Assembly: GCF_018129005.1 (NCBI RefSeq)
Contig: NZ_JAAEDL010000006.1
Coordinates: 1 to 64,000, forward strand
Source: Neoroseomonas eburnea
GTDB lineage: Bacteria > Pseudomonadota > Alphaproteobacteria > Acetobacterales > Acetobacteraceae
DNA length: 64,000 nt
Reading direction: 5' to 3'
Shown: one piece after another, positions 38,003 to 47,307 of the stretch
Layout: each line of letters starts with the position of its first letter
How positions within the stretch are numbered: the first letter of the stretch is position 1
Made by a program: the position numbers and the translations under genes
The notes under the pieces: model-generated
Told to the model about the DNA's origin: nothing
What the model saw: the letters and a program-made list of their open reading frames with translations, nothing else
Database searches by the model: none

Positions 38003-38874
38003 TGTCGGACGCCGTGCTGCCTGCCGTGACCGCGGCGCCGCCGAGGCGGCGGACGCGCGTGCCGGTCGCCGTCGCGATCGGCCTCGGGTGGATCGCACTC
38101 ATGCTGGCCGTCGCGCTGCTGGCCGACGTGATCAGCCCCTATGCCTACACCGCGCTCGACCTGCGCAACCGCCTCTCGGCGCCGGTCGGCATCGGCGGAA
38201 GCTGGGCCCATGGGCTGGGCACCGACGAACTTGGCCGCGACGTGCTCTCGCGCCTGTTCCACTCGATCCGCATGAGCCTGCTGATCGCCTTCGGCGCCAC
38301 CATCATAGGCGCGGCCTTCGGCACCGGCATGGGCTTCCTCGCGGCGCATTTCCGCGGCTGGGTCGAACAGGCCGTGCTGGCGCTGGTGGATTTCTCCGCC
38401 AGCCTGCCCTTCCTCATCCTTGCTCTCGCGGTGCTCGCCTTCTTCGGCAATTCGCTGACGCTGTTCGTCGTGCTGCTCGGATTCCATGCCTGGGAACGCT
38501 ATGCGCGCATCGCGCGGGGGCTGGCGATCAGCGCCGGGGCGCAGGGCTATGCGGCGGCGGTCCGCCAGCTCGGCGCGCGGCCGCTGCGGGTCTATTGGCG
38601 GCATATCCTGCCGAACATCGCCTCGACGCTGATCATCTCGATGACTCTCGCCTTCCCGGAGATCATCCTTCTGGAGAGCGGCCTGTCCTTCCTCGGCCTC
38701 GGTGTGCAGCCGCCGGCGACCTCTCTCGGCAACATGGTGGGCTATGGGCGGGAATACCTGACGCGCGCCCCCTGGATCCTGCTGGCGCCGGCCTTCACCA
38801 TCATCCTGACGACGCTGGCCATCTCCATCGTCGGCGATTGGCTCCGGGACCGGCTCGACCCTACCCTGCGATAG
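38002..38874 (+). CDS. Dpp-type ABC importer permease (DppC-like)
   Basis: A 290-residue permease with a Pro/Arg-rich cytosolic N-terminus and an early helix (WIALMLAVALLADVIS). The family motif HGLGTDELGRDVLSRLFHSI, the EAA loop VRQLGARPLRVYWRHILPN and ESGLSFLGLGVQPPATSLGN near the end are all present. It completes a transporter with two permeases, two ATPases and three candidate binding proteins. It ends 60 bases before the FAD oxidoreductase gene, in the same direction. Confidence 0.9.
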   Translation: MSDAVLPAVTAAPPRRRTRVPVAVAIGLGWIALMLAVALLADVISPYAYTALDLRNRLSAPVGIGGSWAHGLGTDELGRDVLSRLFHSIRMSLLIAFGATIIGAAFGTGMGFLAAHFRGWVEQAVLALVDFSASLPFLILALAVLAFFGNSLTLFVVLLGFHAWERYARIARGLAISAGAQGYAAAVRQLGARPLRVYWRHILPNIASTLIISMTLAFPEIILLESGLSFLGLGVQPPATSLGNMVGYGREYLTRAPWILLAPAFTIILTTLAISIVGDWLRDRLDPTLR

Positions 38875-38934
38875 GCGGCTGCTGCTGTCCGCGAGCACGA
38901 CCGGCGCGCGGTCATGGAGCTTCGAAAGGCTGTG

Positions 38935-40059
38935 ATGGATAGGGAATACGATCTGGTCGTCGTCGGCGCCGGCATCCTCGGACTGGCGCACGCGCTGCAC
39001 GCCGCGCGGCGCGGCCTGAAGGTCGCGGTGCTGGACCGTGATGCGCAGGCCAATGGCGCGAGCATCCGCAATTTCGGCTTCGTCACCGTCACCGGCCAGG
39101 GGGCGCGCGACACCTGGCGCCGCGCCCGCCGCAGCCGCGACATCTGGGCGGAAGTTGCCGCGCTCGCCGGCATCGCGGTTCATCACCGCGGCCTGTTGAT
39201 GACCGTGCGCCGGCCGGAGGCGGCCGCGGTCATCGAGGAATTCGCAGCCGGCCCGATGGGCGAGGGATGCCGCGTCCTGCACGGGACGGAACTCGCGGCC
39301 CATGCGCCGCCGCTGCGGGCGGACCATCTGCTTGCCGCGCTGCACAGCCCGCACGAACTGCGCGTCGAGAGCCGCGACGCCATCCCGCGCCTCGCCGGCT
39401 GGATGGAGGCTGCACTGGGCGTGCGCTTCCACCGACGCGTCGCGGTCCACGCGGTGGAGGCCGGCCGCGTCGAAACCGCCGCCGGCACCTTCCGCGCCTC
39501 GCGCATCGTGGTCTGTCCCGGCCCCGACATCGCGACGCTGTTCCCGGATGCCTTTGCGCGGAGAGGCGTGACGCTGTGCAAGCTGCACATGCTGCGCCTG
39601 GCCGATCCCGGCTGGCGCCTGCCTGCGGCGGTGATGAGCGACCTTGGCCTGCATCGCTACCGCGGCTATGCGGAATGCCCATCTCTGCCGGCGCTGCGCG
39701 CGCGCCTCGCCACCGAGCAGCCGGAGGAACTGGCGCACGGCGTCCATCTCATCGTCGTGCAATCCGCCGACGGTTCGCTGGTGGTGGGGGACAGCCACCA
39801 CTACGGCGACACGCCCGACCCCTTCCAGCCGGAGGAGGTGGATGCGCTGATCCTGAACGAAGCGCGGGCGGTGCTCGACCTGCCGGCGCCGCGCGTCGTC
39901 GAGCGCTGGACGGGACTCTATCCCTCGGCGTCCGAGGATGCCTTCTTCGAGGCGCCGGCGCGCGGCGTGCGCCTCGTCTCCGTCACCTCCGGCACCGGCG
40001 CCAGCACCGCCTTCGGGCTCGCCGAGGAAGTGCTGGCCGATCTCGAGGCAAACCCATGA
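38935..40059 (+). CDS. FAD-dependent oxidoreductase of the phosphonate-associated family (TIGR03364-like)
   Basis: The start ATG 38935 has AAAGG 5 bases upstream (an upstream ATG at 38914 is less likely); 374 residues. The FAD motif VVVGAGILGLAHALHAARRG is followed by ANGASIRNFGFVTVTGQG and, at the C-terminus, YPSASEDAFFEAP and TSGTGASTAFGLAEEV, all typical of this DAO-fold family. The family is known from genome context to accompany PhnX-like phosphonatases. Here it overlaps phnX as ATGA. The likely job is to oxidise 2-aminoethylphosphonate or its N-methyl form to phosphonoacetaldehyde, replacing the absent transaminase PhnW. To my memory related enzymes have been shown to act on N-methylated aminoethylphosphonate. 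Confidence 0.82.
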   Translation: MDREYDLVVVGAGILGLAHALHAARRGLKVAVLDRDAQANGASIRNFGFVTVTGQGARDTWRRARRSRDIWAEVAALAGIAVHHRGLLMTVRRPEAAAVIEEFAAGPMGEGCRVLHGTELAAHAPPLRADHLLAALHSPHELRVESRDAIPRLAGWMEAALGVRFHRRVAVHAVEAGRVETAAGTFRASRIVVCPGPDIATLFPDAFARRGVTLCKLHMLRLADPGWRLPAAVMSDLGLHRYRGYAECPSLPALRARLATEQPEELAHGVHLIVVQSADGSLVVGDSHHYGDTPDPFQPEEVDALILNEARAVLDLPAPRVVERWTGLYPSASEDAFFEAPARGVRLVSVTSGTGASTAFGLAEEVLADLEANP

Positions 40060-40877
40060 CCAGCATCAAGGCCGTCATCCTCGATTGGGCCGGCACCGTG
40101 CTGGACCACGGCAGCCGCGCGCCCATGGGCGCCTTCGTCGAGGCCTTCGCGCGCTTCGGCGTGACCATCTCCATCGCCGATGCGCGAGGACCGATGGGCA
40201 TGGCCAAGCGCGACCACATCCGCATGGTCGGCACGTCGCCTGCCGTCCTCGCGGCCTGGCGGGCGCGGCACGGGCGGGACTTCGGAGAGGCCGACATCGA
40301 CGCCATCTTCGAGGTGTTCGAGCCCTTGAACGTCGCCGCGGTGGAGGCTCACAGCGCGCTGATCCCCGGTGCCGCCGAGGCCCTCGCCTGGTGCGCCGCG
40401 CGCGGCATCCGCATCGGGTCCACCACCGGCTACACACGCCCCATCATGGATCGGCTGGCGCCGCTCGCCGCCTCCCAGGGCTTCGTGCCGGAGGTGACGG
40501 TCTGCGCCGGGGATCTCGCGGCAGGCCGCCCCGCCCCGCTGCAGATGTGGCTCGCCCTTGCGCGGATGGGCATCTGGCCGGCGAGCAGCGTGGTGAAGCT
40601 GGACGACACGCCGCCCGGCATCGGCGAGGCGCGGGCGGCCGGCTGCTGGGCCGTGGGGGTCGCGCTGTCCGGCAACGTCGCCGGACTCTCGACAGAGGAG
40701 CTGGCCGCCCTGGCGCCGGCGGAACGCGACGCGCTGCGGCGGGAGGCAGCCGAGCTGCTCATGCGGGCCGGCGCGCATCTGGTGGTGGATTCCATCGCCG
40801 ACCTGCCCGCCGCGGTCGGGCATATCGAGGCGCGGCTCGGCGGCGGCGAACGCCCGGGGGGGTGGGAGACATGCTGA
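40056..40877 (+). CDS. phnX: Phosphonoacetaldehyde hydrolase (phosphonatase)
   Basis: PhnX cleaves the C-P bond of phosphonoacetaldehyde to acetaldehyde and phosphate. The 273-residue HAD enzyme has the nucleophile D10 in ILDWAGTVLDHG, with the Ala at the +2 position that marks phosphonatases. The Schiff-base lysine K51 lies in MGMAKRDHIR, followed by STTGYTR and the metal-site segment VVKLDDTPPGIGEARAAGCW. It starts inside the stop of the FAD oxidoreductase, so product hand-off between the two is likely. The gene ends 85 bases before the importer genes that should supply the substrate. Confidence 0.93.
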   Translation: MTSIKAVILDWAGTVLDHGSRAPMGAFVEAFARFGVTISIADARGPMGMAKRDHIRMVGTSPAVLAAWRARHGRDFGEADIDAIFEVFEPLNVAAVEAHSALIPGAAEALAWCAARGIRIGSTTGYTRPIMDRLAPLAASQGFVPEVTVCAGDLAAGRPAPLQMWLALARMGIWPASSVVKLDDTPPGIGEARAAGCWAVGVALSGNVAGLSTEELAALAPAERDALRREAAELLMRAGAHLVVDSIADLPAAVGHIEARLGGGERPGGWETC

Positions 40878-40962
40878 CGCGGAATGGAAACATTTACGTC
40901 ACGCGCATGACTTCGGCTGTGGGCTACGCAGCCGCCGCACCTACGGATCGGGAGTTCCGAAC

Positions 40963-41982
40963 ATGCGCCGCGTCATTCTCCTCGCCCTTGCTCTCGCCGG
41001 CCTGGCGCCGGCCGCGGAGGCCCAGCAGCGCACGCGCCTGACGGTCTACACCGCGCTCGAGAACGAGCAGCTCGCCCCCTTCAAGCAGGCGGCCGAGGCG
41101 GCGCTGCGCGATGTCGAGATCGCCTGGGTGCGCGATTCCACCGGCGTCATCACCGCCCGCCTGATCGCCGAGCGCGCCAACCCGCGCGCCGACATGGTGT
41201 GGGGCCTGTCGGTCTTCTCCCTGCTGCAGATGGAGGGGATGGACATGCTCGAACCCTACACGCCGCAGGGGGCGGAGGCGCTGCGCGCGAACATGCGCAG
41301 CGACCGCAGCCCGATGACCTGGACGGGCATGGATGCCTTCGTCTCGGCGATCTGCTTCAACACGGTGGTGGCGCAGCAGCGCAACCTGCCGCGCCCGACG
41401 ACATGGAACGACCTGCTCGCGCCGGCCTTCCGCGGCCAGGTGGTGATGCCCAACCCGAATTCCTCCGGCACCGGCTTCCTGACCATGGCGGGCTGGATCG
41501 GTGCGCGCGGCGAACAGGGTGCCTGGGACTACATGACCCGCCTGCACGACAACATCCAGGTCTACACCCACTCCGGCTCGGCGCCCTGCAACAACGCGGC
41601 GCGCGGCGAATACGGCGTCGGCATCTCCTTCGACATGCGCTCGGTGACGCTGCGCAATCAGGGCGCGCCGATCGAGATCATCGTGCCGACCGACGGCGTG
41701 GGCTTCGACCTCGAGGCGACGGCGATCCTGCGCGGCACGCGCAACCAGGCGGCGGCGCGGCGCCTCGCGGACTTCGCGGTGTCGCGGCCGGCGATGGAGC
41801 TCTATGGCCGCTACTACGCGCTGCTCGCCCTGCCGGGCGTGGAGCCCTCCGTGCGCAACTACCCCGCGGATTTCGGCGAGCGCCTGGTGAACGCCGATTT
41901 CCGCGCCGTCGCCGCACGGCGCGATGAGCTGCTGCGCGAATGGGCGCGCCGCTTCGACGGCAAGTCGGCGCCGCGGAACTGA
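40963..41982 (+). CDS. phnS: 2-aminoethylphosphonate ABC importer, solute-binding protein
   Basis: The 339-residue periplasmic protein has a signal peptide (RRVILLALALAGLAPAAEA). Its fold is the ferric-iron/spermidine binding type: RLTVYTALENEQLAPFKQAA, DSTGVITARLIAERANPRAD, WNDLLAPAFRGQVVMPNPNSSGTG and GVGISFDMRS. These match the phosphonate-associated group of this fold rather than iron binders, since the two adjacent Tyr iron ligands are not evident. Its position after phnX and before the matching ATPase and double permease supports aminoethylphosphonate uptake. Confidence 0.85.
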   Translation: MRRVILLALALAGLAPAAEAQQRTRLTVYTALENEQLAPFKQAAEAALRDVEIAWVRDSTGVITARLIAERANPRADMVWGLSVFSLLQMEGMDMLEPYTPQGAEALRANMRSDRSPMTWTGMDAFVSAICFNTVVAQQRNLPRPTTWNDLLAPAFRGQVVMPNPNSSGTGFLTMAGWIGARGEQGAWDYMTRLHDNIQVYTHSGSAPCNNAARGEYGVGISFDMRSVTLRNQGAPIEIIVPTDGVGFDLEATAILRGTRNQAAARRLADFAVSRPAMELYGRYYALLALPGVEPSVRNYPADFGERLVNADFRAVAARRDELLREWARRFDGKSAPRN

Positions 41983-42004
41983 ACATCACGGCCGGAGTGC
42001 TGCA

Positions 42005-43142
<1,138 letters not shown>

Positions 43143-43150
<8 letters not shown>

Positions 43151-44837
43151 GGCGCTGCGCGGCGTCGCCGTCTCGCGCCCCGTGCTCTCGGCGGATCAGC
43201 GCCTGATGCGCGCGGGCCTGGTCCTGGCGCTGGTCTTCCTGGGCCTCTTCCTCGCGCTGCCGCTCGGCACGCTGCTGGTCCGTGCCTTCGAGACGCGGGA
43301 GGGCGAGTTTGCCGGCCTCACGAACTTCGTCACCTATGCGGCGACGCCTGCACTGCTTCGCGCAGCGTGGAACAGCATCTGGACGGCGGCGCTCACCGCG
43401 GTGCTGGTGGTGCCGATCGCCTTCGCCTATGCCTATGCCCTGACGCGCGCCTGCGTGCCCTTCAAGCCCTTGTTCCGCGCGGTGATGATGCTGCCGCTGC
43501 TGGCCCCTTCGCTGCTGCCGGCGCTGGCGCTGATCACCCTGTTCGGCAACCAGGGCATGCTGAAATGGGCGCTGGCCGGCGGCAGCATCTACGGCCCGGC
43601 CGGCATCGTGGCGGCGCAGGTCTTCTACTGCTTCCCGGCGGCGGCGCTGATCCTCTGCGTCGCGCTCTCGACGGCGGATGCCCGTCTCTATGAAGCCGCT
43701 GAGGCGCTCAAGGCGACGCGGCTGCGCATCTTCCTCACGGTCACGCTGCCCGGCGCGCGCTACGGGCTGGTCTCCGCCGGGGTGGTCGTCTTCACCCTGG
43801 TGGTGACGGATTTCGGCATCCCGAAGGTGATCGGCGGGCAGTTCCCGGTGCTCGCCACCGATGTCTACAAGCAGGTGGTCGGGCTGCAGGACTTCAACAT
43901 GGGCGCGGTCGTCGGCCTGGTGCTGCTGGTGCCGGCGGTGATCGCCTTCGTGCTCGACCGCTGGGCGACGCGGCAGCGCGCCGGGACGCTGAGCGGGCGC
44001 GCCGTGCCGCTGCGGCCCAGGCCGCGTCGCCGCCGCGACGTGCCGCTGTTCGCCTTCTGCATGCTGGTGGCAGCCATACTGTTCGGGATCGTCGGCGTCG
44101 CGGCGTGGGGTTCGCTGATCCGCTTCTGGCCCTATGACCTGTCGCTGACGCTCGACAACTACGACTTCTCGCGCTTCGACACCGCGGGCTGGGGTGCCGT
44201 GTGGTTCTCGGTCCGCATGGCCGCGCTGGTCGCCGTGCTTGGCACGGTGATCGTCTTCGTCGTCGCCTACGTCCTGGAACGCGGACCAGCCGGCGGCAGC
44301 GTGCCGGCGCTGACGCGCTTCGCGGCGACGACGCCGCTGGCGGTGCCGGGACTGGTGCTTGGCCTCGCCTACATCCTGTTCTTCAACCACCCGGCCAATC
44401 CGCTCGGTCTGCTTTACGGCACGATGGCGATCCTGGTGCTGAACTCGATCGTGCACTTCTACACGGTCGGCCATCTGACGGCGGTCACCGCGATCCGCCA
44501 GCTCGATCCGGAATTCGAGGCGGTCGGCGCGTCGCTGCGCGTGCCGGTCTGGGTCACCTTCGCCCGCGTCACGGTGCCGATCTGCCTGCCCGCGATCCTG
44601 GAGATTGCCGTCTACCTCTTCGTCAACGCCATGACGACGGTCAGCGCGGTGATCTTCCTCTACGGCCCGGACACCAAGCCCGCCTCCGTCGCCGTCGTCC
44701 ACATGGATGAGGCCGGGCAGGCCAGCGCGGCCGCCGCGATGGCGGTGGTGATCCTTGGCGTCACCACCGCGGCGAAGCTTGGGCAGCTTGGGCTGGGCGC
44801 GGCGCTTGGGCGCCTCACCCAGGCCTGGCGCCGCTGA
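43143..44837 (+). CDS. phnU: 2-aminoethylphosphonate ABC importer, fused double permease
   Basis: A 564-residue membrane protein with two tandem permease domains, about twelve helices in total. Each has an EAA loop: AAEALKATRLRIFLTVTLPG near residue 195 and EAVGASLRVPVWVTFARVTV near residue 460. The fused layout is usual for this importer class. The N-terminus follows directly from the phnT stop (ATGTCTGA overlap). The gene ends one base before the stop of the convergent phosphatase gene, so no room exists for a separate terminator. Confidence 0.87.
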
Positions 44838-44838
44838 G

Positions 44839-46260
44839 TCAGGACCGACGCAGCGCCGTCGGGTAGAAGCGGCCCGAGGGCGCGCGCATCGCTTCCAGCA
44901 CGAAACCGCCCGGCAGGTCGAGCACCTCGCGGTTCGGCGGCGCGTCCGCCGCAGCATCGAGCGCGGCGCGCAGCGGGCGGCCCTCCATCCCTTCGACCGG
45001 CAGCCCGAGCGCATGCAGCACGGTCGGCACGATGTCGGTCAGGTCCGCCGGTTCCTCGGCCACCGCACCGCGGCGGAACGGACCGCCCTCCATCACGAGC
45101 ACGGTGGCGAGTTCGGCGCGGTGCAAGCCGCCATGCATGCCGCCGCCCTCCGGCACGTCCGGCGCGTCGAAGGGCGCGAAGCCGGGCAGGCCCCATTCGT
45201 CCGGCGCTTCCTCGCCCGCGAAGGTCGCGACCAGGTCGGCGCTGCGTGCATGGGCGCTGCCGAGCAGGGCGAGCGGAACGGTGCGCCCCTCCGGCAGGAT
45301 GGACGGGTCGCGTGCCAGCAGCGGCCCCGCCCAATCCTGCGCTGCGAGGAAATCGGCGATCAGCGGCGCCAGCGCGGCATCGCGCAGCCAGATCCCGGGA
45401 GCGGCCGCCGGGGCCACCACCACATCGACCTCCGGCGCCATGCCGGTGCCGGCGCGGAAGCCTGCGCGTTGCAGTTCGGTGCGCAGGCAGCGCTTGCCGC
45501 GGCCGGTGACGTGGCCGTGGTCGGACAGCACGATGATGGCGATCTCCGCCGCATCGGGCTGTGCTTCGCGCCAGGCGCGGATGCGGCCGAGCACGGCATC
45601 CGCCGCGGCCAGCGCGTCGCGCGTCGCCGCCGCGCCGAGCCCACCCCAATGGAAGGAGATGTCGGGCTCCGACAGCCAGAGCAACGCCACGTCCGGGCGA
45701 TGCCGAGGCAGCACGTGCTCGAGCAGCACGCGTCCGGCGAATTCGACGCGCGGCGTATTCGGCATGCCATGGGCGGGCGTGGCGCCGAGCGCGGCGCGCA
45801 CCTCCTCTGCCGCCATGCCGGCGCTGTCCTCGACGTTCCAGCGGAAGCTGCCGAGGCGCTCCGCCGCCGGGTGCAGCAGCCGTGCCGCGCCCGCGGTCCC
45901 GGCGCTGACCAGCGCGAAGCGCCGGCCGGCAGGGGCCAGGCGCTCGGCCAGGCTCGGCCGCTGCAAGGGCGATTCCGCGCCCGCCGCCATGGCGAGAACG
46001 TCCTCCACCAGTTTGGTGCGCAACAGGCGGTCCGGCGCGACGGTGGCGTCGAACAGCGTGTTCGCCACCATGCCGTGGCCGCCCGGACGGCAGCCGGTGA
46101 TCAGCGAGGGCGTCGCCACCCGCGTCTCGGAGGGGAAGACGCTGCGCGCATTGGCGAAGCGCGTGCCCGCAGCGGCGAGCGCGAAGAGGTTCGGCGTCGC
46201 GGTGGCGTCCACCATGTCCGGACGCAGGCCGTCGAGGGCCACCATGATGACGCGGGTCAT
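44839..46260 (-). CDS. Alkaline-phosphatase-superfamily phosphodiesterase/hydrolase
   Basis: The 473-residue enzyme belongs to the nucleotide pyrophosphatase/phosphodiesterase branch. Metal ligand D10 lies in MVALDGLRPD. The nucleophile position T46 lies in VFPSETRVATPSLITGCRPG, and the metal residues in LLWLSEPDISFHWGG, VLSDHGHVTG and GGMHGGLHRAE. No signal peptide is seen, so it works in the cytosol. Phosphonoacetate hydrolase is a member of the same superfamily. In this context a phosphonate or phosphodiester substrate is plausible, but its identity is open. It lies 11 bases after the PHP hydrolase gene in the same operon. Confidence 0.8.
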   Translation of the reverse strand: MTRVIMVALDGLRPDMVDATATPNLFALAAAGTRFANARSVFPSETRVATPSLITGCRPGGHGMVANTLFDATVAPDRLLRTKLVEDVLAMAAGAESPLQRPSLAERLAPAGRRFALVSAGTAGAARLLHPAAERLGSFRWNVEDSAGMAAEEVRAALGATPAHGMPNTPRVEFAGRVLLEHVLPRHRPDVALLWLSEPDISFHWGGLGAAATRDALAAADAVLGRIRAWREAQPDAAEIAIIVLSDHGHVTGRGKRCLRTELQRAGFRAGTGMAPEVDVVVAPAAAPGIWLRDAALAPLIADFLAAQDWAGPLLARDPSILPEGRTVPLALLGSAHARSADLVATFAGEEAPDEWGLPGFAPFDAPDVPEGGGMHGGLHRAELATVLVMEGGPFRRGAVAEEPADLTDIVPTVLHALGLPVEGMEGRPLRAALDAAADAPPNREVLDLPGGFVLEAMRAPSGRFYPTALRRS

Positions 46261-46271
46261 TGCTTTCTCCC

Positions 46272-47177
46272 TCAGCGTGCGATGAGCACGGGATTGGCCC
46301 AGGCGCGCCGCCCCTGCGCATCCGCGACGACGATGCGCGCGAAGCCGCCAGGCAGCAGCTTTCCGATCGGAAGCCGCACGCGCGTCTGGTTCGCCTGCAC
46401 CGACTGCACGGCGAGCGAGCCGCGGCCCAGCGCCATCACGCTCGCCGCCGGGGAGCAGGTGACCTCCACCTCATCCGTGCCCCAGGCGATGTCGTGGATC
46501 AGCGGCCCCTGGGTCGAGTAGAAGCGGCCGGACTTGATCGCTTCCAGCAGGGGCTCCGGCTCATTCGCCTCGGCCTTCACCATGAGCCAGCCGCCGAAGG
46601 CGTCGGGGCAGGCGAAATGGGCGTCGTCCACGGCGATCAGGTTGATGTGGCGTCCCTCCGCCAGGAGCAGGTCGGCCATGTAGACGCCGTCGCCGCGCTC
46701 GGTGCGGAGCTGGGAGGTGTGATTGTAGACCTCGACGGCATGGGCGCCCGGGATGCTGCGCGCATCCTCGATCGTCAGCGCGTACCAGGCGGGATGCGGG
46801 ATGGCGACGAAGGCGCCGGCGGCCAGCGCGCGCGCGGCAAGGGCCGGTCCGCTCTCCTCCGCGGCGGTCGGCGCGAAATCGGCAGGCAGGCCGACGGCGA
46901 GGATGTGCCACTGTTCCCCGAGCGCCGTCGCCGGGGCATGCAGTTCGGCGCCCAGGATCGTGGTGAAGCGGCTGGTGCGGTAGGGGCGCGTGTCCACGAT
47001 CGGGAAGCCGTATTTCGGCAGGAAGTGGTCGGTCAGGGCCAGGAAGTCGTAACCGGCGTCCCGATAGGTCGCGCAGACCGCCTCCGGCGCCAGCATGCCG
47101 TCGGACAGGGTGGAATGCGTGTGGATGTTGCCCTTCCAGAAGCGGCCGGGGCTGGTGAAGGCAGGATCGTGGACCAT
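46272..47177 (-). CDS. PHP-domain metal-dependent hydrolase
   Basis: The start ATG 47177 is chosen because AAGG lies 5 bases upstream; the frame is open to 47291, but that stretch is a palindromic repeat. The 301-residue protein has the PHP signature GNIHTHSTLSDG (H19, H21), then YDFLALTDHF, LGAELHA, FVAIPHPAW and VDDAHFACPD, so the metal site looks complete. A C-terminal beta-rich part (about 205-301) follows, as in CehA/McbA-type metallohydrolases. PHP enzymes hydrolyse phosphoesters; one type acts on the cyclic ribose phosphate of C-P lyase, but no C-P lyase genes are here. Role inferred: phosphoester hydrolysis of a PhnDEE-imported compound. Confidence 0.75.
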   Translation of the reverse strand: MVHDPAFTSPGRFWKGNIHTHSTLSDGMLAPEAVCATYRDAGYDFLALTDHFLPKYGFPIVDTRPYRTSRFTTILGAELHAPATALGEQWHILAVGLPADFAPTAAEESGPALAARALAAGAFVAIPHPAWYALTIEDARSIPGAHAVEVYNHTSQLRTERGDGVYMADLLLAEGRHINLIAVDDAHFACPDAFGGWLMVKAEANEPEPLLEAIKSGRFYSTQGPLIHDIAWGTDEVEVTCSPAASVMALGRGSLAVQSVQANQTRVRLPIGKLLPGGFARIVVADAQGRRAWANPVLIAR

Positions 47178-47204
47178 GGTCGCCTTGCGGTTGTCGAACG
47201 GATG

Positions 47205-47300
47205 CTGGAGCGGTTCCCGTTCGCCTTGGCTCACGGCAACCGCTCCAGCCATTGATTTCGCGAGCATCTTTACCCGATCAGGTGATTCCACCTGATCGGG
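47205..47300. repeat. Two adjacent palindromes between phnE and the PHP hydrolase gene
   Basis: The first is CTGGAGCGGTT (47205-47215) with AACCGCTCCAG (47238-47248), an 11-bp perfect stem. The second is CCCGATCAGGTG-ATTC-CACCTGATCGGG (47273-47300), a 12-bp perfect stem with a 4-base loop, 7 bases downstream of the phnE stop on the minus strand. The second may act as a terminator or mRNA-stabilising hairpin within the operon. Together they look like an inserted intergenic repeat unit. Confidence 0.65.
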
Positions 47301-47307
47301 ATCTGCT

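Noticed and set aside
40878-40962. Pho box upstream of phnS
   Set aside because: Only one half-site-like ACGTCAC is present; the units 11 bases away do not match, so no box is claimed.
46272-47291. Extended PHP hydrolase starting at GTG 47291
   Set aside because: The added 38 codons lie within two palindromic repeats and the start is inside a hairpin; ATG 47177 has a proper ribosome site.
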